A stretch of DNA of 64,000 nt, taken from assembly GCA_947500135.1 (NCBI GenBank), contig CANMQX010000002.1, positions 496,001 to 560,000 on the forward strand, in the 5' to 3' direction. Below are positions 8,487 through 17,311 of the stretch, in pieces. The notes under the pieces were generated by a model. The model did no database searches. It was not told where the DNA came from and saw nothing but the letters and a program-made list of their open reading frames with translations. Every line of letters begins with the position of its first letter. Positions within the stretch are counted from its first letter, which is position 1. Position numbers and translations under genes: made by a program. The DNA is from an uncultured Paracoccaceae bacterium. GTDB lineage: Bacteria > Pseudomonadota > Alphaproteobacteria > Rhodobacterales > Rhodobacteraceae.

Positions 8487-9182
8487 ATGCTAACCACCGC
8501 ACTCGCCCTGATACTGGCCCATCTGCTTGCCGATTATCCGTTTCAAAACAAATGGATCATCGCCAACAAGAAACGGCCCGAGGCGATGGCAGCCCATATC
8601 GGTGTCGTCTTCCTGTTCACGCTCATCGCGCTACGCGGTGAATTGGTGCCAGCCCTGACAATCGCTGCGATCCACCTGATCATCGATCTGATCAAGACGC
8701 ATCTGGCCCCCGAACGGCTCTGGGCTTATCTGGCTGATCAACTGGCACATTTTCTTACAATTGCAGGGGTTTTGTGGTTCTGGCCAGAACTCTCCACGCT
8801 CTGGCCAGAGGCAACGATCTGGACGCAATATATGCTGACACTCAGCGCTGGGCTGATCCTTTGCGTCATGGCGGGCGGACCAGCGATCGGGCTTTTGATG
8901 GCCGATTTTGATGAAATCCAGCATGTTGGCCTGCCCGCCGCAGGGCGGATGATCGGGCTGCTGGAACGGGCGTTGATCTATCTGATGGTGCTGGCAGGTC
9001 AGCCTGCTGGGATCGGTTTTCTGATCGCCGCAAAATCCATCCTGCGGTTCGACACGGTGTCAAAGGACCAGCGGGCCAGCGAATACGTGATCATCGGGAC
9101 ACTGGCATCGTTCGGCTGGGCGCTGCTGGTCAGCTTTGCGACAGTTTCACTCATCACAATTGCCGGTATCGACCCCACCTAA
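8487..9182 (+). CDS. DUF3307 integral membrane protein
   Basis: A 231-aa protein with about six predicted membrane helices. The N-terminus (LILAHLLADYPFQNKWIIANKK) is the hallmark of DUF3307, with conserved His, Asp and Gln in a membrane context. A second conserved stretch, AAIHLIIDLIKTHL, follows and keeps another His/Asp pair. Function is unknown. The polar residues buried in helices suggest a channel or enzyme role, but this is speculation. A clear GAAGGAG Shine-Dalgarno precedes the ATG. It is paired with the SatD-like gene, an association I have seen described for other bacteria. Confidence 0.75.
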   Translation: MLTTALALILAHLLADYPFQNKWIIANKKRPEAMAAHIGVVFLFTLIALRGELVPALTIAAIHLIIDLIKTHLAPERLWAYLADQLAHFLTIAGVLWFWPELSTLWPEATIWTQYMLTLSAGLILCVMAGGPAIGLLMADFDEIQHVGLPAAGRMIGLLERALIYLMVLAGQPAGIGFLIAAKSILRFDTVSKDQRASEYVIIGTLASFGWALLVSFATVSLITIAGIDPT

Positions 9183-9233
9183 CCTTGAGCGAAGGCGCGC
9201 GCTGCCTTACATAGCTTGTAAAGGAGCTAACCC

Positions 9234-9596
9234 ATGTTCGGCATTCCAGGCAAACAAGCGGTGACCATCACCGACAAGGCGGCGGCGCAAATCGCCAAAC
9301 TGATGGACAAAGATGGCCATCAAGGTCTGCGCATCGGCGTCAAAAAAGGCGGCTGTGCAGGCATGGAATACACCATGGATTACGTGACCGAAGTTGACCC
9401 CCATGACGAGGTGGTCGAACAGGACGGCGCGCGGGTGATGATCGCCCCCATGGCACAGATGTTCCTTTTCGGGACAGAGATTGATTACGAAATCTCACTG
9501 CTCGAATCCGGTTTCAAGTTCCGCAATCCCAATGTGGTGGATGCCTGCGGCTGCGGGGAATCGATCAAGTTTGATGAGACCTTGAAAGCAGGCTGA
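9234..9596 (+). CDS. A-type Fe-S carrier (SufA/IscA/HesB family)
   Basis: A 120-aa scaffold/carrier protein that delivers Fe-S clusters to apo-proteins. The three conserved cysteines are present: one in KKGGCAGMEY and the C-terminal pair in DACGCGESI. Whether it corresponds to SufA, IscA or ErpA cannot be settled by eye. It is preceded by AAAGGAG and overlaps the next gene by one base (TGATG), implying translational coupling. Together with the DUF59 gene upstream it suggests a dispersed Suf module. The sufBCDS core is not in the window. Confidence 0.92.
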   Translation: MFGIPGKQAVTITDKAAAQIAKLMDKDGHQGLRIGVKKGGCAGMEYTMDYVTEVDPHDEVVEQDGARVMIAPMAQMFLFGTEIDYEISLLESGFKFRNPNVVDACGCGESIKFDETLKAG

Positions 9597-9892
9597 TGGC
9601 AGTCGCGGATGCCGATATCGCCTTCGCAACAGACCTGTTCTCTGACCTTGGCCAACTGACAACCCGCAAGATGTTTGGCGGCATGTGCCTATATCATCAG
9701 GGCATCGTGTTTGCCCTGCTCAGCAGCGACGGCCAGATCTACATCAAGGTCAAAGGTGAGTTGGCGCGCAAATTGCAAGCAGATGGCAGCACGCAGTTCC
9801 ACAACATGCCTTACTGGTCACTTCCCGACGGCGCATTGGAAGACGGGGAAGAGGCACTGTCGCTGGCCAAACAGGCCCTTGCCGTTTTATGA
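9596..9892 (+). CDS. TfoX/Sxy N-terminal domain protein
   Basis: A 98-aa protein containing only the TfoX_N domain: LFSDLGQLTTRKMFGGMCLYHQGIVFALL and YIKVKGE. Full-length Sxy/TfoX is a competence co-activator, but single-domain versions are widespread in alphaproteobacteria and have no defined role. It starts inside the sufA-like stop (TGATG). Its 3' end overlaps the convergent oxygenase gene by 6 bp. Confidence 0.8.
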   Translation: MAVADADIAFATDLFSDLGQLTTRKMFGGMCLYHQGIVFALLSSDGQIYIKVKGELARKLQADGSTQFHNMPYWSLPDGALEDGEEALSLAKQALAVL

Positions 9893-10816
9893 TCCGCTGC
9901 GGTTCTGCAGATGGACATAGGTTTCATTGAAACGCCGCTGCAAATGATCCACGGCCTTGATCGGCGGCGTCCCCGCCGGGGCGACATTCACATCATGGCC
10001 CGGGTTGAAGAACAACGGGACAGAGATGCGTTCAGCATCAGTACCAATCACCCGGTGCGGCGTTGCTTTGATCCGGCCAGAGGTCCACATTTCCAACATT
10101 TCACCGAAGTTGATGACGAACTCGCCAGGCGGTGCAGATAGCGGAATCCAACCACCGCCGCGCTTGCGCACCTCCAGCCCCGGCGATCCATCCGTGGCCA
10201 GCAATGTCAGGCAGCCATAATCAGTATGGGTGGCAATGCCAAAATCCTTCTCCGTCGCCCAGGCTGGTCGGGTCGGATAGAAATTGCCACGCAACAACGC
10301 CATAGGCCGTGCGAATTTGTCCCGAAAAAACGCGCCATCCTCCCCCGCAGCAGTGGCGATGGCGCATAACAGATCAAGGGCAAAAGCGGTGGCACGGGCA
10401 TAATAGTTCCGCAAGATCACGCCAAAATCCGGCGGCGTATCGGGCCAGATATTCGGGGCATAGCTGGGCAGGTTCAACGCAGCGACAGGATCATCAGGAT
10501 CAACCTCAAACCCGCAATCAAACACTTGTTTGTAGTCAGGATTGGCATTTGGATCGACCTGTTCAGACCCCGGCGCGCCCCACCCCCGGTTTGACCCGGT
10601 CGCGGCCATGTCAAACGCCTCCTTTTGACCAGAAGGCAGATGAAAGAACGTGCGATATGCAGCAATCACATCTTCCACCTCTGCGGCCGGGATTGGCGTG
10701 TTGTACACCGTTAGAAATCCGATATCGGCTGCGCCAATAACAACTTGCTCACAGGCGGCGGCATGGTTGGGGTGCTTGGGGTCAAGCAATGCAAAGGCAT
10801 CAATACGCGGTATCAT
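9887..10816 (-). CDS. Isopenicillin-N-synthase-like 2-oxoglutarate/Fe(II) oxygenase
   Basis: Member of the IPNS/flavonol-synthase-type non-haem iron oxygenases. The iron ligands are visible as HTDYG (His and Asp) and a later His in TPHRV. The RxS motif that binds the 2-oxoglutarate or substrate carboxylate is in [12 protein letters not shown]. An N-terminal DIOX_N region precedes the core. The ATG at 10816 (MIPRIDAF) follows a GGAG, so I prefer it to 10834. The substrate is unknown; related enzymes act on amino acids, pyrimidines or secondary metabolites. It is divergent from tpiA. Confidence 0.85.
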   Translation of the reverse strand: MIPRIDAFALLDPKHPNHAAACEQVVIGAADIGFLTVYNTPIPAAEVEDVIAAYRTFFHLPSGQKEAFDMAATGSNRGWGAPGSEQVDPNANPDYKQVFDCGFEVDPDDPVAALNLPSYAPNIWPDTPPDFGVILRNYYARATAFALDLLCAIATAAGEDGAFFRDKFARPMALLRGNFYPTRPAWATEKDFGIATHTDYGCLTLLATDGSPGLEVRKRGGGWIPLSAPPGEFVINFGEMLEMWTSGRIKATPHRVIGTDAERISVPLFFNPGHDVNVAPAGTPPIKAVDHLQRRFNETYVHLQNRSGS

Positions 10817-10898
10817 TGGGGTCTCCGTCGTCATTCACTTTGCTTCTGTGCCGCGACTTGCTACCACCGGGACAGATTTTTGCAAACAGGAGCGTCAC

Positions 10899-11630
10899 AT
10901 GCCCCGCAAACTTGCCGCTGGCAACTGGAAAATGAACGGGCTGCGCGCCAGCCTGGCAGAGTTGAAAACGCTGGAAGAACGGCATGATGACGCGTCAGTT
11001 GATATTCTGATCTGTCCGCCTGCGACGCTGATCAGCGCCTGCAAGGACATGTTGTTTGATATCGGTGGGCAGGATTGCCACAGCGCCACATCCGGCGCGC
11101 ATACCGGCGATCTCAGCGCGCAAATGCTGGCCGATGCGGGCGCCAGCCATGTGCTGACCGGGCATTCCGAACGGCGGACGGATCATGGCGAAGATAACGC
11201 CACAGTCGCTGCCAAGTCCCGCGCCGCCTATGCCGCCGATCTGATGGCGGTCATCTGTATCGGCGAAACGCTGGAAGAACGCGAAAGCGGCTCAACGCTG
11301 TCTGTGATCGATACACAATTGGCAGGCTCTGTCCCCGACGCAGCAACCGCTCAAAACACCGTCATCGCCTATGAACCCGTCTGGGCTATTGGTACGGGCA
11401 AGGTCCCGACACTGGACCAAATCGGCGAAGTCCACGCCCATATCCGCGCACGCCTGACAGACCGGTTCACCGACGGGGCCGAGATGCGTATCCTTTACGG
11501 CGGATCGGTCAAGGGCAGCAACGCTGCCGATATCTTTGGCGTTCCGCATGTGGATGGCGCGCTTGTCGGGGGGGCCAGTCTCAAGGCGGATGACTTCTCG
11601 CCTATCATTACGGCCTTGGAAAAGGCATAA
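10899..11630 (+). CDS. tpiA: Triosephosphate isomerase
   Basis: Interconverts dihydroxyacetone phosphate and glyceraldehyde 3-phosphate in glycolysis and gluconeogenesis. The 243-aa TIM barrel has all active-site elements: GNWKMNG (Asn/Lys), GHSERR (His electrophile), [12 protein letters not shown] (catalytic Glu and the mobile loop 6) and the phosphate-binding LYGGSVKG and GALVGGASL. The track start at 10650 adds a spurious leader that overlaps the oxygenase; the ATG at 10899 follows a CAGGAG. The gene stands alone and is followed by a strong hairpin. Confidence 0.97.
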   Translation: MPRKLAAGNWKMNGLRASLAELKTLEERHDDASVDILICPPATLISACKDMLFDIGGQDCHSATSGAHTGDLSAQMLADAGASHVLTGHSERRTDHGEDNATVAAKSRAAYAADLMAVICIGETLEERESGSTLSVIDTQLAGSVPDAATAQNTVIAYEPVWAIGTGKVPTLDQIGEVHAHIRARLTDRFTDGAEMRILYGGSVKGSNAADIFGVPHVDGALVGGASLKADDFSPIITALEKA

Positions 11631-11635
11631 GCTAC

Positions 11636-11665
11636 GACCCCCGGGCGCGCATTGCGCCGGGGGTC
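11636..11665. terminator. Bidirectional hairpin between tpiA and dctM
   Basis: GACCCCCGGGCGC-gcatt-GCGCCGGGGGTC is a very stable stem between two convergent genes. It lacks a U-tract, so termination may depend on Rho or on structure alone. Confidence 0.6.
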
Positions 11666-11670
11666 TGCAT

Positions 11671-13101
11671 CTATCGGATCACAATCTCTGGTCCCATCAG
11701 CGTCGTTGGCAGATAGGTCGATATCGCCGGGATATAGGTGACCATGATCAGGAACACGAAGAGTACGGCCAGGAATGGCAGTGCGGCGCGCACCACGGCC
11801 ATCATTGGCATGCCCGCCACACCAGAGGTGACAAACAGGTTCAACCCGACCGGTGGCGTGATCATCCCAATCTCCATATTCACCACCATGATGATGCCCA
11901 GATGAATGGGGTCGATCCCTAGCTCAATCGCGATGGGAAACACCAGCGGGGCAACAATCACGATCAGGCCTGATGGCTCCATGAACTGACCGCCGATCAG
12001 CAGGATCAGGTTCACGATGATCAGGAACATCCACCAATTCAGACCGGCATCCAGCATCGCCCCCGCAATATGCTGCGGAATCTGTTCGTCGGTCAGCACA
12101 TGTTTCAAGATCAGGGCGTTGGCGATGATGAACATCAGCGTGATCGTGAGTTTGCCTGCCTCAAACAGGGTATCGCGGGTGTCACGGTGGAACAGCGCAG
12201 TAACCAACACCCATGGTTTGCGCAGCACGGACGATTTTGCACCCTCACCCTTTCCGGCCAGCGGGCCCATATCGCGATAGATGAAACAGGCCACGATAAA
12301 GGCATAGACAGACGCGACAGCAGCGGCCTCGGTCGGGGTAAAGATGGCACCGGTCCAGATCAACCCAAACGATCCATCGGCGCGGTCCCCAACCCATGGC
12401 ACACCGTAGATGCCGAACATGATGATCGCGATCAGCATCAGCCCCCAGAACGCATCACGGAAGCTGGCCCAGATCTCGCCCCAGCCCTGCCATTCGCCCT
12501 TGGGCATGTCTTTGATCCGGGCGATGACATAGATCGTGATCATCAGCATCAGACCGGCCAGCAGCCCCGGAAACACGCCCGCCAGAAACATCCGCCCGAC
12601 GGATACATCCGTGGCAGAGGCGTAGACCACCATCACAATGCTGGGCGGGATCAGGATACCCAGCGTACCGGCGTTACATATGACACCAGCGGCAAATTCC
12701 TTGGTATAGCCCACCTGTTTCATGGCCGTGATCACGATTGTCCCGATAGCAACCACCGTCGCTGGCGACGACCCCGACAGCGCCGCAAAGATCATGCAGG
12801 CAAAGACACCCGCAATAGCCAACCCGCCACGGGCATGGCCGACACAGGCGATGGAAAAACGGATGATCCGTTTGGCCACACCACCCGTCGACATGAAGCT
12901 TGAAGCAAGAATGAAGAACGGGATCGCCAGCAGTGTGTAATGCGCCGCCATAGCATTATAGAAACTCTGCGCAATCGAGGCGAGCGAGGTATCAGAATAG
13001 ACCAGCAGAAAGAATGTCGATGACAGCCCAAGCGAAATGGCAATCGGCACACCGATCAACAACAGGCTGATCACCATCGTGAAAAGAACTGCGACTTCCA
13101 T
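11671..13101 (-). CDS. dctM: TRAP transporter large permease DctM
   Basis: The 476-aa integral membrane subunit of a tripartite ATP-independent periplasmic transporter, which carries the Na+/substrate symport path. It has the usual large-permease start (LLIGVPIAISLGLS), the conserved SGSSPATVVAIG and ITPPVGLNLFV segments (ion/substrate helical hairpins), and about a dozen membrane helices. It is longer than the typical 425-440 aa because of a charged cytoplasmic insertion around residues 275-310. It is the last gene of dctP-dctQ-dctM and starts 3 bp after the dctQ stop. Confidence 0.93.
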   Translation of the reverse strand: MEVAVLFTMVISLLLIGVPIAISLGLSSTFFLLVYSDTSLASIAQSFYNAMAAHYTLLAIPFFILASSFMSTGGVAKRIIRFSIACVGHARGGLAIAGVFACMIFAALSGSSPATVVAIGTIVITAMKQVGYTKEFAAGVICNAGTLGILIPPSIVMVVYASATDVSVGRMFLAGVFPGLLAGLMLMITIYVIARIKDMPKGEWQGWGEIWASFRDAFWGLMLIAIIMFGIYGVPWVGDRADGSFGLIWTGAIFTPTEAAAVASVYAFIVACFIYRDMGPLAGKGEGAKSSVLRKPWVLVTALFHRDTRDTLFEAGKLTITLMFIIANALILKHVLTDEQIPQHIAGAMLDAGLNWWMFLIIVNLILLIGGQFMEPSGLIVIVAPLVFPIAIELGIDPIHLGIIMVVNMEIGMITPPVGLNLFVTSGVAGMPMMAVVRAALPFLAVLFVFLIMVTYIPAISTYLPTTLMGPEIVIR

Positions 13102-13104
13102 GGC

Positions 13105-13800
13105 TTAACGCTCCCCCGCCTGAATTTCGGCAACAGCATCCTCGGCCTCGTGGCTGACAATCAGGCCGTCACGCTCACCGCGCAAAATGGCAATCGTAGC
13201 CTGCACAAAGCGAAACAGCAGCAGGGCGGCACCCAGCGGCACGATCAGATAGGGAATGGCACGAGGCAGCTTCTCAAACGGCTCATCGCCGTCGATTAGC
13301 AGCCAACCCTCTAACACGCCACGGCTCCATTCAGGGATCGGGACATAGACGGTTGGGGTATAGCCACGGAAATCCTGAATACGCATCTCTTGCAGGCCTG
13401 TCGGGATCACCCGACCGGTTGTCTGCGGCAGGTTGGCGAAATTGGCATAAAAATCCCACGCGCCTTTCAGCAGCAACGCAGCATAGGCGATGCAGCAGAA
13501 AGCGGCGATCAGCGCCACGATCCGGCGCACCGCAGGCGGCAGCAGATTGGTCACAGCATCGACACCTAGATGGGCGGTAACCTTCACGCCGTAACTGACA
13601 CCAAACATCACCAGCCAGGCAAACAGGATCAAAACGACCTCCTGCCCCCAGATCAGCCCGTCAGCAAAACCATAGCGGAGCACCACGTTCACAAAGGTGA
13701 CCCCCGCCATGAGGGCCAGGATCACGGCGATCGCTGTCTCCTCAAATTCATGCACGGCACGCCCGATAGGGCCCCGTGGCTGCCAGCCAGTTGCAGACAT
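13105..13800 (-). CDS. dctQ: TRAP transporter small permease DctQ
   Basis: The 231-aa four-helix small membrane subunit that pairs with DctM. The conserved region VNVVLRYGF ... WGQEVVLILFAWLVMFGVSYG is present. Between helices 3 and 4 there is a long extramembrane stretch of about 60 residues (from FANLPQTTGR to the LPRAIPYLIVPLG helix), which makes it longer than the common 160-180 aa; the Rhodobacter DctQ is also long. The ATG has a strong GGAGTGAG Shine-Dalgarno. It lies between dctP and dctM. Confidence 0.92.
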   Translation of the reverse strand: MSATGWQPRGPIGRAVHEFEETAIAVILALMAGVTFVNVVLRYGFADGLIWGQEVVLILFAWLVMFGVSYGVKVTAHLGVDAVTNLLPPAVRRIVALIAAFCCIAYAALLLKGAWDFYANFANLPQTTGRVIPTGLQEMRIQDFRGYTPTVYVPIPEWSRGVLEGWLLIDGDEPFEKLPRAIPYLIVPLGAALLLFRFVQATIAILRGERDGLIVSHEAEDAVAEIQAGER

Positions 13801-13894
13801 GATATCTCACTCCCCTGAGATTGCCCCCGGTCCCGTCGGGGTGATTGGCAGGGCCACGCGCAGCGGCCCCGCCAGATGATCCACAAGGATCAAA

Positions 13895-14899
13895 TTACAT
13901 GGACTCGTTGATTTGCTGTGCGGCGTCGATGTTATCTTGACCCACATCCTCAACGAACTTGCCCCAAACCGGGCGCATGGTGTCAACCCAGGCCTGACGC
14001 TCTTCGGCATTCAACTCGCGGATTTCGCCACCAGCGTCGATGATCGCCTGCTTGGCCTCTTCGTTCACAGCAAAGGCTTCCGCGTTCCGGGTATCTGTCA
14101 CCTCACCCAGGATCGTCAGGAACTGGTCGCGGACCTCTGGCTCAAGGCTGTCGAGGAAGTCGGTCGACGTCACAACAAGGTAATCAATAATACCGTGGTT
14201 TGTCTCGGTGATCCCGTCCTGCACTTCAAAGAACTTCTGGCCGTAGATATTCGACCATGTGTTTTCCTGACCATCGACAACGCCTGTCTGCAGCGCGCCG
14301 TAAACTTCAGAGAATGCCATTGGCTGTGGTGATGCACCCATCGCTTCCATCTGGGCGACCAGTACGTCCGAATTTTGGACCCGGAACTTCAGGCCAGACG
14401 CATCGGTGGGTGACACCAGTGGCACATTGGCCGACATCTGCTTCATCCCGTTATGCCAGAACGCAAGGCCCTGCAGGCCGCGACGCTGCATGCTGTCTTT
14501 CATCGCCTGACCAGTGTCCGACGCTTGGAACGCATCAACAGCGGCGATGTTTTCAAACATGAAGGGCAGATCAAAGATGCGGAACTGCTTGGTGAAGGCT
14601 TCGAATTTTGACAGCGAAGGTGCCGCCAGTTGCACGTCGCCCTGCAACATCGCTTCCAGCACTTGGTCATCGTTGTAAAGCTGGCTGGAGGGGAAAACCT
14701 CCATGCACATGGTGCCGTTCATTTCCGCATTTACGCGGTCCGCCAGCAGACTTGCCGCGATCCCTTTCGGGTGACGGTCGGTGTTCGTCACATGGCTGAA
14801 TTTGACAACAATCTCGCCGTCGTCGCAGCCTTCGGCATAGGCCGATGTCGCCATCACAGAGATTGCAGCCATTGCGGCTGCGGCTTTCAAAAAGGTCAT
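13895..14899 (-). CDS. dctP: TRAP transporter substrate-binding protein DctP
   Basis: A periplasmic binding protein of about 334 aa. A signal peptide (MTFLKAAAAMAAISVMATSA, cleaved near AYA) is followed by the DctP fold. The conserved arginine and contact region SGLKFRVQNSDV is present, along with PMAFSEVYGALQTGVVDGQENT, the core DctP signature. The likely substrate is a C4-dicarboxylate (malate, succinate, fumarate), by analogy with Rhodobacter DctP and the linked DctBD; this is inference. I start at the ATG at 14899, directly after GGAGGAGATATA, five codons inside the track ORF. Confidence 0.93.
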   Translation of the reverse strand: MTFLKAAAAMAAISVMATSAYAEGCDDGEIVVKFSHVTNTDRHPKGIAASLLADRVNAEMNGTMCMEVFPSSQLYNDDQVLEAMLQGDVQLAAPSLSKFEAFTKQFRIFDLPFMFENIAAVDAFQASDTGQAMKDSMQRRGLQGLAFWHNGMKQMSANVPLVSPTDASGLKFRVQNSDVLVAQMEAMGASPQPMAFSEVYGALQTGVVDGQENTWSNIYGQKFFEVQDGITETNHGIIDYLVVTSTDFLDSLEPEVRDQFLTILGEVTDTRNAEAFAVNEEAKQAIIDAGGEIRELNAEERQAWVDTMRPVWGKFVEDVGQDNIDAAQQINESM

Positions 14900-15042
14900 T
14901 ATATCTCCTCCCAAGAGAATCTTGCCGCCCCTTGATCAGGCGTGCATCGTGATCAGACAGATTGCGCAGCCGCCAGACAAGCGGCATTAATCAAAATTAG
15001 AAACGGGGCATAAATTATTGAAAATATTAAAAACTTTACGAA

Positions 15043-15055
15043 ACGATATTATCGT
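15043..15055. promoter_or_regulatory. Palindrome in the dctP upstream region
   Basis: ACGATATTATCGT is a perfect 13-bp dyad in an A/T-rich stretch about 145 bp upstream of dctP. It is a plausible operator or activator site for dctPQM. No -24/-12 (sigma-54) promoter was seen in this gap. Confidence 0.35.
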
Positions 15056-15118
15056 ACCGCAATGTTGCGCGGAAAATCGCACATCTGTTTGCGCCCAACG
15101 TGCGGAAATCCACACAGA

Positions 15119-15949
15119 TCAGGGGGTGTTCTCATCCAGCACAGCGCGCAGCGTTGCAGCTGCCGTTTCGATATCTTCCATGACAGCATCAGCCCCAACC
15201 AGATGAATGATATCCGGAAAATGGATCAGCACATTACCGGCTACGACTATATTCGACAGTGGCTGTGTGATGCGCAGCGCAAGGATCAGGCGGGCCAGCG
15301 GTTCGATCATTCGGTCGGAATGGGCCACTAAGACAACGGCGCGATAGTTGCGTTCTTCACTTTGATGCAACAACTGATCATGGGTGAGCCCCACCGACAT
15401 ATCAACATCCCACCCTTCCCGGCGGAAAAGGTCAGTTGCCATTTCAATACCCAATGTGTGGTCCTCGCCAGGTACCAAGGCAAACAAAGCCGGTCGTTCG
15501 TCGCGCCCGTCGGTCAATGAGGCCGCAACAATATGGCGCAGGCCCCGGATAATCCGATAAAGCCTGCCGGATGCCAATGTAACGTCGACAAATGAAATGC
15601 GGTCTTCGTCCCACATCGTCCCAAGACTACGCGCAGCACCCGCGACATAGCTCAGGTAAATTGCCTCGACATCCACCCCATCACGGCGGGCGGCCAGGAT
15701 GATACGGTCCGCGGCGTCATGGTCCGCAGACAAAAGTGCTGCGCAAAGCAGATCAATCTCTGATTGTGTTGGAAGGTCTTCTTTTCTGTCACCGTGCGGC
15801 ACACGAAACGCCAGTCGTTTCACAACCTCACGGGCAAGCGCCTCGACCGCTGGCCGGGGAAGCTTCTGTTCGGCCAACTTAAAATGCTGGTCAGCCCGGT
15901 CATATTCAGAACGGTCAAACGCATCCGCGTTCAGCGGCGCACGAGCCAT
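15119..15949 (-). CDS. Cobalamin-binding regulator (AerR/PpaA-like)
   Basis: A 276-aa soluble protein. A four-helix B12-cap-like segment (SLGTMWDEDRISFVDVTLAS, with the W and acidic residues typical of MerR-CarH/AerR caps) precedes a Rossmann B12-binding domain. That domain has the lower-ligand motif DHTLG (DxHxxG), followed by FRREGWDV and an ADAVMEDIETA end. Related AerR/PpaA proteins sense light or redox through B12 and act on partner repressors. No DNA-binding domain is visible, so it probably works through a partner. It lies between dctD and dctP on the same strand. No photosynthesis genes are in the window. Confidence 0.75.
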   Translation of the reverse strand: MARAPLNADAFDRSEYDRADQHFKLAEQKLPRPAVEALAREVVKRLAFRVPHGDRKEDLPTQSEIDLLCAALLSADHDAADRIILAARRDGVDVEAIYLSYVAGAARSLGTMWDEDRISFVDVTLASGRLYRIIRGLRHIVAASLTDGRDERPALFALVPGEDHTLGIEMATDLFRREGWDVDMSVGLTHDQLLHQSEERNYRAVVLVAHSDRMIEPLARLILALRITQPLSNIVVAGNVLIHFPDIIHLVGADAVMEDIETAAATLRAVLDENTP

Positions 15950-16084
15950 GAACGTCCCTCCCTTGTGCCACGTCTAAAACCGCCCGGAACCCTTACTAGT
16001 CCGTTAGCGATATCAGTCACAAGAGAATCATATCACAAACCCGTGTGCGCCAAGGCGCGGCAGAAGGTCGCGCCTACGCACGCC

Positions 16085-17311
16085 TTAGTTGCGAAAATCC
16101 TCGGCACGCAAACCATGTTTGGTCAGCTTGTCATAGAAGGTCTTGCGCGGCAGCTGCAGCTCGCGGACGACATGTGTCGCGCGCCCATTATGACGGCGTA
16201 GGGCGGCAATCAGCAAAGATCGTTCGACCTGCGCCATCTGGGCCGCAAGACCGGCACCGACCTGCCCGTCGCTTTCATCCAGCCCCATTGCAAAGCGCAT
16301 CGCGACATTCATCAAGGCGCGCGCGTTGCCCGGCCAATCCTGCGCCATCAGGCGCGCAGTATGATCCGGCGTAATCTCGGGCATTGGCAAATTCGCCTGC
16401 TCGCAGGCCTGTGCCACGTAATGCTGGAACAGCACCGGTATGTCTTGGGGACGTTCACGCAGGGCTGGCACACGCACGCGCATCATATCCAACCGATAAA
16501 ACAGTTCTGCGCTAAAGCTGCCATGGCCCATCGCATCTTTGATATTACGTGTTGATCCGGCCAGAACACGACTTGGCTCGGTTGCTTCCAAACGATCCAG
16601 CAGGGCCAATTGCACGGCAGGGTCCAGCCCGGTTACTTCATCAATGTATAGCGTGCCGTCTTTGGCTTGTCCCAGCGCAGAGGCCAGACCCGCCTCATCC
16701 AATGACGCGGCTGCACGTTTCACAAATGGATGCGCGGCGTCAGGCGACAACAAGTGAATAACCTCTGCAATTTTGGAAGTTCCCGACCCCGGCTCGCCCA
16801 GGATCAGGGCTTCTGTCCCTGCGCGGGCGACAGCGCGGGCTTGACCCCGCAATTCCTCTGCCAGCGGCGAATGCCCAAACAACATACGCGCCGCCGCATC
16901 GCCCGCCTCCAACTCTGATTTCAGTCGCCGGTTTTCAAGAACCAGCGCGCGCGCCGCCAAGGCCCGTTCAATCACGGCGATGAAATCTCGCGGGGCGCAG
17001 GGTTTTTCCAGAAAATCATAAGCCCCGGCTGACATCGCGCGCACGGCCATCGGAATATCCGCTTCGCCCGTCAGCAGGATCACCGGCATCTCGGGATCCG
17101 TTTCGCGCACAAAATCCAGCAGATAGAACCCATCACGACCGGGCATGCGGATATCGGACACCACAACACCATCAAAACTGGGATCCAGGTGATCCTTGGC
17201 TTCGACAAATGACCCGGCAACCGTTGGGGCCAAATCGGCCAATTCCAGCGTTTGGCCCAGCGCCTCGCGAATATCGCGGTCATCATCAACAAGCAGAACA
17301 CGACGCGTCAT
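16085..17311 (-). CDS. dctD: DctD-like response regulator lacking GAFTGA
   Basis: A 408-aa NtrC-type protein. The receiver domain (1-120) has phosphoacceptor Asp in VVVSDIRMPG and Lys in FLEKP. The AAA+ domain (about 140-300) follows, and a Fis-type HTH (NGRATHVVRELQLPRKTFYDKL) closes it. Two things are odd. The Walker A reads GEPGSGTSK, with the usual lysine position occupied by Thr. The loop that should carry GAFTGA is missing between KRAAASL and DGTLYIDEV. A regulator without GAFTGA is not expected to activate sigma-54; Rhodobacter capsulatus NtrC is a known precedent. It overlaps dctB by 4 bp. Confidence 0.85.
   Translation of the reverse strand: MTRRVLLVDDDRDIREALGQTLELADLAPTVAGSFVEAKDHLDPSFDGVVVSDIRMPGRDGFYLLDFVRETDPEMPVILLTGEADIPMAVRAMSAGAYDFLEKPCAPRDFIAVIERALAARALVLENRRLKSELEAGDAAARMLFGHSPLAEELRGQARAVARAGTEALILGEPGSGTSKIAEVIHLLSPDAAHPFVKRAAASLDEAGLASALGQAKDGTLYIDEVTGLDPAVQLALLDRLEATEPSRVLAGSTRNIKDAMGHGSFSAELFYRLDMMRVRVPALRERPQDIPVLFQHYVAQACEQANLPMPEITPDHTARLMAQDWPGNARALMNVAMRFAMGLDESDGQVGAGLAAQMAQVERSLLIAALRRHNGRATHVVRELQLPRKTFYDKLTKHGLRAEDFRN

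Noticed and set aside
12070-12903. 277-aa plus-strand ORF opposite dctM
   Set aside because: Lies entirely inside dctM in antisense; low-complexity His/Arg/Gly content typical of shadow frames.
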